From NCBI GenBank assembly GCA_902500705.1, contig CABVRR010000003.1, positions 1 through 45,157 of the forward strand: a stretch of 45,157 bases of DNA, written 5' to 3'. The notes below the pieces were generated by a model. That model was given only the letters and a program-made list of their open reading frames with translations. It was not told the origin of the DNA and did no database searches. Made by a program: the position numbers and the translations under genes. This DNA is from an uncultured Nitrospira sp. GTDB lineage: Bacteria > Nitrospirota > Nitrospiria > Nitrospirales > Nitrospiraceae. Within the stretch, counting starts at the first letter, position 1. The number at the start of each line of letters is the position of its first letter. Positions 9,646 through 17,288 of the stretch are shown in pieces.

Positions 9646-10630
9646 TCCCATCACCGGCCCGAACGTTCCTCCGTGCGGATACAGGCGACGTGCGCTGCTG
9701 ATCGTATGTTTTCTCTCGTACCTCATGACTGCCTGCGCCTCTCCCTTACAAATCCCACCCTATTTTGAAACCGTAGACCGCACCCCGATCGAACGTTTCC
9801 CGATCAAGACCGTGCTCGTCCATGATCAGCGGATCGCCTATCTGGATGTCGGGACCGGCCCAACGGTCATCTTGCTCCATGGCTTCGGCGGATCCATGTG
9901 GCAATGGGAACATCAGCAACAGACCTTGTCTCAACATTTCCGCACCCTGACGCTCGATCTCCTTGGCTCCGGATTATCCGACAAGCCGGACATCGACTAC
10001 CTTCCTGACCAGATGCTGGATTTCTGTCTCGGATTCATGGACGCACTCCAGATTCCTACAGCCACATTCGTCGGCAACTCCATGGGCGCCGGTTTGGCGA
10101 TCGGCATGGCATTGACCCACCCCACCCGTGTCGACAAGCTTGTGCTCATCGATGGATTACCGTCTCATGTCCTGGCCAAGCTCACCAGTCGGCCGTTCAG
10201 GCAAGCCTTGGAATCGAGAGCCCCTTCCTGGCTGATCTCCTTTGGCAACTGGCTGTTCGGTGGACTGGTCACTGAGTCAGTCCTCAAGGAAATCGTCTAT
10301 GACCACGCGCTCCTCACGCCGGCCGTCATCGAACGGTCCAACCACAACCGCCGACGTCCCGGCATCATCAAACCCACCATGGCCGTGAGACACGCCCTGC
10401 CTGTCTGGGAAACTGATTTTGCCCCACGCCTGAGCACTATCACGCATCCAACCATGATCATCTGGGGTGAGCATGATCGCTTGTTTCCTGTCGCCGTGGG
10501 GGAAGAGCTGCACCAACGGATTCGCGGATCCGCATTCGTTCGAGTTCCCGATGCCGGCCATATGCCGCAATGGGAGCGCCCGGATCTGGTCAACCGATCG
10601 TTGATCGCGTATATTGATGCATCACCCTAA
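9620..10630 (+). CDS. Alpha/beta hydrolase, predicted lipoprotein
   Basis: 336 residues. An N-terminal hydrophobic segment ends in LMTAC, giving a lipobox with Cys39. The hydrolase fold shows the oxyanion motif HGFGGS, the nucleophile elbow GNSMGAG (Ser154), the acid in WGEHDRLFP (Asp286) and the catalytic His314 in AGHMPQWE, so the triad is complete. Substrate cannot be read from sequence; relatives include esterases and meta-cleavage product hydrolases. The ATG lies inside the end of pycB (26-base overlap), so translational coupling with the carboxylase operon is likely. A strong terminator directly follows the stop. Location is probably the periplasmic face of a membrane. Confidence 0.85.
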   Translation: MKRSFNWSSPITGPNVPPCGYRRRALLIVCFLSYLMTACASPLQIPPYFETVDRTPIERFPIKTVLVHDQRIAYLDVGTGPTVILLHGFGGSMWQWEHQQQTLSQHFRTLTLDLLGSGLSDKPDIDYLPDQMLDFCLGFMDALQIPTATFVGNSMGAGLAIGMALTHPTRVDKLVLIDGLPSHVLAKLTSRPFRQALESRAPSWLISFGNWLFGGLVTESVLKEIVYDHALLTPAVIERSNHNRRRPGIIKPTMAVRHALPVWETDFAPRLSTITHPTMIIWGEHDRLFPVAVGEELHQRIRGSAFVRVPDAGHMPQWERPDLVNRSLIAYIDASP

Positions 10631-10640
10631 AGACACGATT

Positions 10641-10670
10641 CGAGTGAACTCATCCTTCACTCGTTTTTTT
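10641..10670 (+). terminator. Rho-independent terminator after the pyc-hydrolase operon
   Basis: A perfect 7-bp stem (CGAGTGA at 10641-10647 with TCACTCG at 10657-10663), a 9-base loop and a run of seven T. It lies 10 bases after the hydrolase stop and directly before the ribosome site of the thiol peroxidase gene. It should therefore end upstream transcription, or act as an attenuator for the next gene. Confidence 0.9.
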
Positions 10671-10685
10671 AGAAAGGAGCAGAGA

Positions 10686-11351
10686 ATGCAGACACGATAT
10701 TGTGCATTGATCGGCGCCACGCTGTGCCTCTCCCTTGGTCTCGTCGGATGTCAGACGATGGGAGGATCACGTGGGGCCGGATTTTCCTACAAGAGTATGC
10801 CGGTAGCGGATGGCAGCGCAGTTGCAGGCGAAGGGAACAAGGTTTTGTTCAAAGGCAACCCGCTGGCGCTCACCGGCGACGGGGTAAAAGTTGGTGATCC
10901 CCTGCGCGACGTGAAGGTGGCACAGAACGATTTATCCCTTGTGAACATCGCACAAACTAAAGGGACGGGAAAAGTCCGTGTCATCAGCGTGGTACCCTCG
11001 CTGGATACCCCGGTATGCGAACAGCAGACCCATCTTCTGAGCGAGCGGAATAAGGGCCTCGACAAAATGGTGGAACTCATCACGGTGAGTATCGATACCC
11101 CATTCGCTCAAAAACGGTTCGCTCAGGAAGCCAAAATCGCTAACGTGACCTTCTTGTCCGACTACCGGGGAGCCGAGTTCGGGAAAACTCATGGCCTCTT
11201 TCTAGAAGGTCCGCACATTTTGACGAGAGCGGTCATGGTCGTCGATAAGACTAACACGATTCGCTATCTCCAAATTACCCCTGAGCTGACCCAACTTCCT
11301 GACATGGAAGAAGCCTTGCAATTTGCTCGTCGACTGGTAACGGAGAGCTAA
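10686..11351 (+). CDS. tpx: Thiol peroxidase (Tpx family), lipoprotein form without resolving cysteine
   Basis: 221 residues from the ATG at 10686, preceded by AAAGGAG; the longer open frame would include the terminator stem. The signal peptide ends in a lipobox with Cys22, so the enzyme is probably lipid-anchored in the periplasm, unlike cytoplasmic or soluble Tpx. The peroxiredoxin core begins at about residue 50. The peroxidatic site is intact: Thr108, Cys111 (LDTPVC) and Arg181 (TRAVMVVD). The position of the E. coli resolving Cys95 (RFC) is Ala146 here (RFAQ), and no other cysteine remains in the mature core, so it must work as a 1-Cys peroxidase with an external reductant. It lies between the terminator and the SthA-like gene and is probably its own transcription unit. 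Confidence 0.88.
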   Translation: MQTRYCALIGATLCLSLGLVGCQTMGGSRGAGFSYKSMPVADGSAVAGEGNKVLFKGNPLALTGDGVKVGDPLRDVKVAQNDLSLVNIAQTKGTGKVRVISVVPSLDTPVCEQQTHLLSERNKGLDKMVELITVSIDTPFAQKRFAQEAKIANVTFLSDYRGAEFGKTHGLFLEGPHILTRAVMVVDKTNTIRYLQITPELTQLPDMEEALQFARRLVTES

Positions 11352-11443
11352 GGTCAAGCGGATTACGGGTCAGGTCGAGTCTCGATCGAGAGATGGGATT
11401 CGTGCCTGCCCCCTACCCGTCGCCTCAGTTCTTCAAGACACCT

Positions 11444-12847
11444 ATGACTCGCTACGATCTTTTGGTTATCGGGACAGGGCCTGCCGGTCAAAAGGCTGCC
11501 ATCCAAGCGGCCAAACTCGGCAAGAAAGTCGGGATCATCGAACGTAAGATGGTCGTCGGCGGGGTCAGCATCAATACCGGAACGATCCCCAGCAAGTCGC
11601 TCCGCGAGTCGGTTCTCTATCTCTCCGGGTTTCGACAGCGCAATATCTACGGCAGCGCTTATCGGCTGAAAAGTACGGTCACCTTGGAAGACTTGGCCCT
11701 CCGCACGAACCACATCATCCAACAGGAAATCCAAATCGTCCAGAACCAGATGAGCCGCAACCATATTGATCTCTTTTTCGGCTCAGCCTGTTTTCTCGAT
11801 CCTCATCGTCTTCACGTGCACACACAACACGCCGAGCTTGAACTGACCGCGGATTTTATCGTCATCGCAGTCGGGACGGAGCCGGCGAGACCCGCACACA
11901 TTCCGTTCGACGATCAGGCCATTATCGATACGGACGGCCTGCTGGCACTCAAACACATCCCGGATTCCATCATTATCGTCGGAGGCGGAGTGATCGGCAC
12001 GGAGTACGCGTCCATTCTCGCCGCGCTCGGAATCCCCGTCACCTTGATCGATAAGCGGCCGAGGCTGCTCGAGTTTGTCGACGACGAGATTATCGTGGCA
12101 CTCCAGCAACAGATGAAAGACATCGGCGTCACACTCTATCAGGACGAAGAAGTCCTGGCGGTCGCACAAGGAGCAGACCATTCCATTCACGTGACATTGC
12201 GTCATAATCGTCCGGTTCAGGCCTCGACACTGATGTATGCAATCGGACGGGTGGGAGCCTCACGATCGCTCAATCTTGAGGCGATCGGGCTCACACCCGA
12301 TACGCGAGGACGGCTGACCGTCAATGAACACTTCCAGACGACCATTCATCATATTTATGCCGCTGGCGACATCATCGGCTTCCCTGCACTGGCTTCGACC
12401 TCGATGCAGCAAGGGCGTCATGCGGCGTGCCATGCCTTCGGCTATCTGGATCGTACCGACACAGCACTCATACCCTATGGCATCTACACGATTCCGGAAA
12501 TCTCCATGGTAGGGCGAACCGAAGAAGAGTTAAAGCAGACGAATGTTCCCTACGCCATCGGCATCGCTCGATACAAAGAGATCGCACGTGGACAACTGAT
12601 CGGCGATCAAACCGGCATGCTCAAGATTCTCTTTCATCGAGAAACCAGACAACTGCTCGGCGTGCATGCCATCGGTGAGGGCGCGACAGAACTCATCCAT
12701 ATCGGCCAAGCCGTCATAGCCTTCAACGGACAGATCGACTACTTCATCGACACCGTCTTCAATTATCCGACGTTAGCGGAGTGCTACAAGGTCGCCGCGC
12801 TGGACGGCATGAATCGCCTCCCCCATCCCTTAACGCCCTATGTCTGA
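11444..12847 (+). CDS. sthA: Soluble pyridine nucleotide transhydrogenase (SthA-like)
   Basis: 467 residues from the ATG at 11444 (MTRYDLL), which starts the FAD fold; an in-frame start at 11393 adds a Pro-rich stretch not expected in the family. It is a flavoprotein of the dihydrolipoamide dehydrogenase group, with the FAD site GTGPAG, the NAD(P) site IVGGGVIGTEYAS, the second FAD motif YAAGDIIG and the C-terminal dimer domain. The usual redox CxxxxC is absent: the site reads GGVSINTGTIPSK with no Cys. This is typical of SthA, which passes hydride between NADPH and NADH without a disulfide. Another non-disulfide oxidoreductase of the family is possible but less likely. Confidence 0.83.
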   Translation: MTRYDLLVIGTGPAGQKAAIQAAKLGKKVGIIERKMVVGGVSINTGTIPSKSLRESVLYLSGFRQRNIYGSAYRLKSTVTLEDLALRTNHIIQQEIQIVQNQMSRNHIDLFFGSACFLDPHRLHVHTQHAELELTADFIVIAVGTEPARPAHIPFDDQAIIDTDGLLALKHIPDSIIIVGGGVIGTEYASILAALGIPVTLIDKRPRLLEFVDDEIIVALQQQMKDIGVTLYQDEEVLAVAQGADHSIHVTLRHNRPVQASTLMYAIGRVGASRSLNLEAIGLTPDTRGRLTVNEHFQTTIHHIYAAGDIIGFPALASTSMQQGRHAACHAFGYLDRTDTALIPYGIYTIPEISMVGRTEEELKQTNVPYAIGIARYKEIARGQLIGDQTGMLKILFHRETRQLLGVHAIGEGATELIHIGQAVIAFNGQIDYFIDTVFNYPTLAECYKVAALDGMNRLPHPLTPYV

Positions 12848-12984
12848 CGCGAGCGTGGCGCCATTTTTGGACATCTGCCCGTGACACACTGTCGACCATA
12901 CATGCACCCTGACTGGGCCATGTCCACAATCGACTGCTCATGATCACCACACACTAAAGACAATAGCCGTCACAGGAGGGCGCC

Positions 12985-13653
12985 ATGTCATTCTCAACAC
13001 ACCTGCGTAAACTTGCCGCACCGATTTGGGAGGCGCAGCTGAACCATCCGTTCGTCGTCGCACTCGGCAACGGCACGCTCTCTGAGCAAAAATTCAAATA
13101 TTACATTCTGCAAGACGCACGGTTTCTCGGCGATCTCGCACGTGTGTTTTCCGCCGGGGCGATCAAGGCTCCGGATTCAGAGAGCGCACTGCGTTTCAAC
13201 AAGCTGGCAGAAGAGACGATCGTGGTCGAACGCAGTCTGCATGAAAATTACGGCATACGCTGGAAGATGACCCCAAAACAAATGACCTCCGTCTCAATGG
13301 CACCGACAAACTATGCCTACACCAAACACATGTTGTCCGTCGCATCCGTCGGAAGCGCCGCGGAGATTACGGTCGTGGCGCTTCCCTGCGCGTGGGTTTA
13401 TTGCGTCGTCGGACACCACCTCTTAAAAAAAGGCCAACCGGCGAAGAACCACCCCTATCGTGACTGGCTCATGCTCTATGCCTCGCCGGAATTCGCCGAA
13501 GTCCAATTGTGGATGCGGAAGAAGGTTGATCAGTGGGCGAAAACCTCCGACAAAGAAGCCATTCGGCGGATGGAAGACTCGTTCATCATCAGTTCACGGT
13601 ATGAGTGGATGTTCTGGGAGATGGCGTGGAACGAAGAACAGTGGCCGGTATAG
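12985..13653 (+). CDS. tenA: TenA/thiaminase II family protein
   Basis: 222 residues, all-helical. An excellent ribosome site (CAGGAGG) precedes the ATG. Catalytic features of TenA are present: Asp44 (LQDARFL), Cys135 (VALPCAWVYC, the same number as the Bacillus subtilis nucleophile) and a Glu near 207 (SSRYEWMFWEMAW). TenA hydrolyses aminopyrimidines derived from thiamin breakdown to recover the pyrimidine (HMP) unit. The PqqC-like haem oxygenase fold is shared with other enzymes, but retention of the Cys argues for true TenA activity. The gene for a SemiSWEET transporter starts 3 bases after its stop, which suggests one transcript. Confidence 0.87.
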   Translation: MSFSTHLRKLAAPIWEAQLNHPFVVALGNGTLSEQKFKYYILQDARFLGDLARVFSAGAIKAPDSESALRFNKLAEETIVVERSLHENYGIRWKMTPKQMTSVSMAPTNYAYTKHMLSVASVGSAAEITVVALPCAWVYCVVGHHLLKKGQPAKNHPYRDWLMLYASPEFAEVQLWMRKKVDQWAKTSDKEAIRRMEDSFIISSRYEWMFWEMAWNEEQWPV

Positions 13654-13656
13654 GAA

Positions 13657-13911
13657 ATGGACGGAGTCACCGCGCTAGGGTTGACGGCTGGAACATTGAC
13701 GACGATTGCCTTCATTCCTCAACTTGTGAAAGCATGGCAATCACAATCCACCGGCGATCTGTCCTGGGGAATGGTGCTGACGTTCACGACAGGTGTGTCG
13801 CTCTGGCTTATCTACGGAATCTGGATTGATTCACTGCCCGTCATCCTGGCCAATACCGTGACCCTTCTGTTTCAACTCGGCCTCATCTCACTGAAGATCA
13901 AATACGGCTAG
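13657..13911 (+). CDS. SemiSWEET (PQ-loop) small transporter
   Basis: 84 residues with three membrane helices, the size of a bacterial SemiSWEET half-transporter that works as a dimer. The first helix carries the PQ motif (AFIPQLVKAWQ, Pro21-Gln22), followed by the short loop STGDLSWGM typical of the MtN3/SWEET family. Known bacterial members carry sugars by facilitated diffusion. The start is 3 bases after the tenA stop, so the two are probably co-translated. A link to uptake of a thiamin-related or other small molecule is inference from that pairing. Confidence 0.88.
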   Translation: MDGVTALGLTAGTLTTIAFIPQLVKAWQSQSTGDLSWGMVLTFTTGVSLWLIYGIWIDSLPVILANTVTLLFQLGLISLKIKYG

Positions 13912-14027
13912 CAAAATCGTCCTTGGATGCATCAAGTGCTTCACTGCTGTCTCCCTTGAAAACGACGGCACTTTAAAACAAGAGTACGATGACAGCTTCC
14001 TCAGTCCTTGATGAAAGACGCAAATCC

Positions 14028-14480
14028 ACGAATCGGTCAAAACTTTCAGAAGAGTAGACTGTCTATACCCTCCGCCAAGCTGAGTCTTGTACCCTGACTC
14101 AAGATATCTGTCGCCAACTCGACACTACAAACAGATCCTGTTATGCCTGAAAAATGAGTGAGCCCATCTGGATATAAGTGAGCTCCGTTGGCTGCGGCAG
14201 CTCAATCGTCGGCTCAAACAGCTGGTGGGAATCGCTCACTTGGAGACACTCTGAAAACTCTGAGCCGCACTGCCATCGGAAAATGACCCGATATCGCATG
14301 GAGTCTTTCATCTGAGCTATGTGCAGGCCTGTCGGCTGTCACAATTCAGCCAAGATTCTTGGTACCGCTAGAACCGCGAAAACATTACCCGACCCCTCAA
14401 GTTTGCATTCACGATCTCGCGCATGTACGACACTGATTTGAGTATCAGCCTATTATGTGTTGCAGCGTCGGAACTGTCGA
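14028..14480 (+). pseudogene. Decayed IS3-family transposase (orfA and orfB fragments)
   Basis: Three reading-frame pieces, in the right order and orientation, match the IS3 pattern. At 14037-14150: KLSEE, stop, TVYTLRQAES, then DICRQL, as at the start of OrfA. At 14168-14240, in another frame: LDISELRWLRQLNRRLKQLV, the leucine-zipper end of OrfA. At about 14310-14370: LSYVQACRLSQFSQDSWYR, then IHDLAHVRH, stop, FEYQ (14407-14445), which resembles the start of OrfB (RQACR and the usual LAH-RPRFGYRR). Several stops and frameshifts show it is dead. No terminal inverted repeats or target duplication could be identified. Confidence 0.6.
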
Positions 14481-14902
14481 CAGGTCGACGACAAGGTGCA
14501 TTGCCCCACACAGTTTCACCAAACCTCCGACCCTGAGTGAGTTCCTCGCACAATATCAGAGACAGCAGATCATCAAAGAAGCCCTCCGCTCCGGTTAAGC
14601 GAAACCAGCGCTCCTTCCATGACAACATTTCCTTGACGGGCAAGCTTATACTTATACTTCTACTTAATTGATAATTGCGTGTTTTCACACTCAGCGTTGT
14701 GCACCAGTCAAATTTATGTGGTTTTCCCTTCATCTTCCCCAAAAGCGGGGATGTTTTCCGAGAATTGCGCAGGTACTATTCGCTGACACAGGATATGCCC
14801 TTCCCATGTATATAGACCGTGTGACATTGAGCTGCCATTCTGTTGCCCATAATCGTGGCATTGCCACTTGGTTGTGTCCACTTACTCAATGAGGCATCTC
14901 TC
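14481..14902. other. Intergenic stretch upstream of the kelch gene
   Basis: About 420 bases with no supported gene. The part 14640-14700 is AT-rich with repeated TATACTT-like words and could hold the promoter for the kelch lipoprotein gene. A 124-codon open frame on the minus strand (14368-14742) overlaps the transposase remnant and does not look like a protein. The end of the IS remnant is not sharply defined. Confidence 0.35.
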
Positions 14903-17149
14903 ATGATTTCCAGCAAACATTTTAAGCGTTTTTTTGAGTCAGCATTGTTATTTACTCCATTGTTTCTCCTTGCCTGTTCAAGTGACGGTGGGGGAGGAAG
15001 TGTCTCTTCATCAGGTTCTCCATTAACACCAGCTGGCCCTCCAATTATATGGACATCAAAGAAACCAATGCCAACACCACGTACGGAGTTTGGTGTGGCA
15101 ACCGTCAACAATAAGATTTATGCCATCGGAGGATACTCGGGATCAGTTCTCCAAACTGTAGAAGAATATGACCCGACTACCGACAGCTGGACTCGTAAAG
15201 CAGACATGCCGACCTCTCGCCGACAGCTTGTAGTCGCTACTGTGAACAATAAAATTTATGCGATTGGTGGGGTAAACTTCACATCAGATCCTAATTCATT
15301 GATTTATTCATATTCGACTGATGAATATGATCCAGCTACCGACACTTGGACTTCAAGGGCCCCAATGCCAACCGGGGGAACCGTTAATAATGTCCTTGGT
15401 AATCGGTTCATAGGTGGAGCAGTCGCACACGGGAAAGTTTATATTGCTGCGCACAACAATCCTGGTAGCCTCCTACCCGTCACACAGATGTTTGAGTATG
15501 ATCCCACCATCAATACGTGGGCGAGTAAGACACAACCCCCATTCAGCTACACGCGGTATACCGTGACGTCTTCGAATAACAAGATATATGCGCTTTCCGA
15601 CATTGGTGAGCTAGCTGAATACAGTCCTGGTAAGGACAGCTGGATTATTCGGCCTCCATTATCAGCGCCGAGATTTCGCACCGGATTCCTTTCAGCAGGA
15701 GGAAAATTATATTCCATCGGTGGAGGAGAGAACGCTTCTACTTCAAGTACCGTAGAGGAATACGATCCTGAAACTCAGAGTTGGGCATCCAGAGTCTCCA
15801 TCCCTTCTCCACGTGTCGCACCAGCAGTTGGCGAGTCTATGGGAAAGCTCTACGTGATCGGTGGATCATCGAACACCAGCGAGACCTTTCCCTCTCCTCT
15901 TGCAATTGTTGAGGAAGGCTTGCTCCCGCCTTCAGGATCCGTCCTTCAGGTTCCTACTGGAGACACAGTCACAGCCGGTAATGGTCAAGTCATCATCCGT
16001 TGGAATCCTGTGGCTGGAGCAACATCTTACAACCTCTACATGGCATCTAATATCAGCCTTGATCGAAGCAACTATGCCGGCTTAGCTGATGGAGCAAGAT
16101 TTGTCGGCGTGGCATCTCCCCATACCGTCACAGGGTTGACCAATGGCAGAACCTATTACTTCTTCGTGACTGCAGCCGATACTGGTCGAGAAAGCGAAGA
16201 GTCTTTCGGCTCTTCTGCTACTCCAACAGCTCCGCCTGGCCTTCTCTGGCGCACAAGAGCAGCAATGCCGACACCTCGCCTTGAAGCTGGTGCTGCGGTT
16301 GTGAACAACAAAGTCTATGTCGTCGGGGGATTTTCAGGAAGCGCACTGACAACAACTGAAGAGTATGATCCAGCTACGGATACGTGGGCAACCAAAGCCG
16401 ACATGCCGACTGCGCGCCGCTCTCCGGTTGTGGCAACGACAAATAACAAAATCTATGCAATCGGAGGGATGATTTATGTTGACGCCAACCAAGTGACATA
16501 TTCTTATGCAACTGAGGAGTATGACCCGTCGACTAATACTTGGACTTCCAAGGCTTCAATGCCGACCGGCAATTCCGTGAACCCTATCCTCGGTAATAGG
16601 TTTATCGCCGGCACGGCTGTAAACGGCAAGATCTATATCACCGTTTTTAACAACAACGGTAACCCACCAATTTCTTCTACATTTGAGTATGACCCAACGT
16701 CTAACACGTGGGATACAAGCAAGTCGCCAGTCCCGTTCGGAAATGCCCAATATACCGTGGCATCATTGGGTGGAAAGCTTTATGCACTCACTTCCAGTTC
16801 GTTTGCAGAGTATATCCCAGCAAGCAACACATGGATCATTCGACCCTCCCCTCCACAAACTCTCTCTCAAATGAGACTCGCTGCAGTTCCCATGAAGAAC
16901 AAGCTGTACGCGATTGGGGGCTATAGTGCCTCAGACATCCATGACACCGTACAAGAATACGACCTCGTTTCCAATGTTTGGACGACCCAGGTCTCCGTTC
17001 CAGTTCCAAGACATTCTACAACAGTAGCTGAAGTAGGAGGTAAGGTGTATGTTTTGGGAGGCTCCCTTGTCCCTGATTTCATCAATATAGCAGGAGTCCC
17101 AACATTCATTAGACCATTTCCGTCATCAGACGTAGAAGAAGGTCAGTAA
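14903..17149 (+). CDS. Large kelch-repeat lipoprotein with two six-repeat propellers around a fibronectin III domain
   Basis: 748 residues from the ATG at 14903, preceded by GAGG; the open frame extends upstream only through a TTG. The signal peptide ends in LFLLAC (Cys25), followed by a Gly/Ser-rich tether, so it is an anchored surface or periplasmic protein. Residues about 48-340 hold six kelch repeats (pattern NNKIYAIGG then EEYDP...W). Residues about 343-445 form a fibronectin type III domain, and about 447-748 hold six more repeats in the same order. Corresponding repeats of the two halves are closely similar, including the unusual third repeat with ILGNRFI, so the whole propeller was duplicated. 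Codon use looks AT-richer than its neighbours, and a dead IS3 element lies upstream, both consistent with transfer. Ligand unknown. Confidence 0.88.
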   Translation: MISSKHFKRFFESALLFTPLFLLACSSDGGGGSVSSSGSPLTPAGPPIIWTSKKPMPTPRTEFGVATVNNKIYAIGGYSGSVLQTVEEYDPTTDSWTRKADMPTSRRQLVVATVNNKIYAIGGVNFTSDPNSLIYSYSTDEYDPATDTWTSRAPMPTGGTVNNVLGNRFIGGAVAHGKVYIAAHNNPGSLLPVTQMFEYDPTINTWASKTQPPFSYTRYTVTSSNNKIYALSDIGELAEYSPGKDSWIIRPPLSAPRFRTGFLSAGGKLYSIGGGENASTSSTVEEYDPETQSWASRVSIPSPRVAPAVGESMGKLYVIGGSSNTSETFPSPLAIVEEGLLPPSGSVLQVPTGDTVTAGNGQVIIRWNPVAGATSYNLYMASNISLDRSNYAGLADGARFVGVASPHTVTGLTNGRTYYFFVTAADTGRESEESFGSSATPTAPPGLLWRTRAAMPTPRLEAGAAVVNNKVYVVGGFSGSALTTTEEYDPATDTWATKADMPTARRSPVVATTNNKIYAIGGMIYVDANQVTYSYATEEYDPSTNTWTSKASMPTGNSVNPILGNRFIAGTAVNGKIYITVFNNNGNPPISSTFEYDPTSNTWDTSKSPVPFGNAQYTVASLGGKLYALTSSSFAEYIPASNTWIIRPSPPQTLSQMRLAAVPMKNKLYAIGGYSASDIHDTVQEYDLVSNVWTTQVSVPVPRHSTTVAEVGGKVYVLGGSLVPDFINIAGVPTFIRPFPSSDVEEGQ

Positions 17150-17288
17150 GTTGGTGTTCCTTGAGCTCTAAGTTTTCAGACAGAGCTGCCACTACAAATA
17201 CCAGCACAACCAAGACACTGACTGAGTTGACTTCCTCGCTATCTGATAACCCATAGATGTAACTCCTCAGTGCATAATTCAGTATCCG

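Noticed and set aside
14368-14742. 124-codon minus-strand open frame
   Set aside because: Overlaps the decayed IS3 remnant read on the other strand, and has no ribosome site or recognisable domain.
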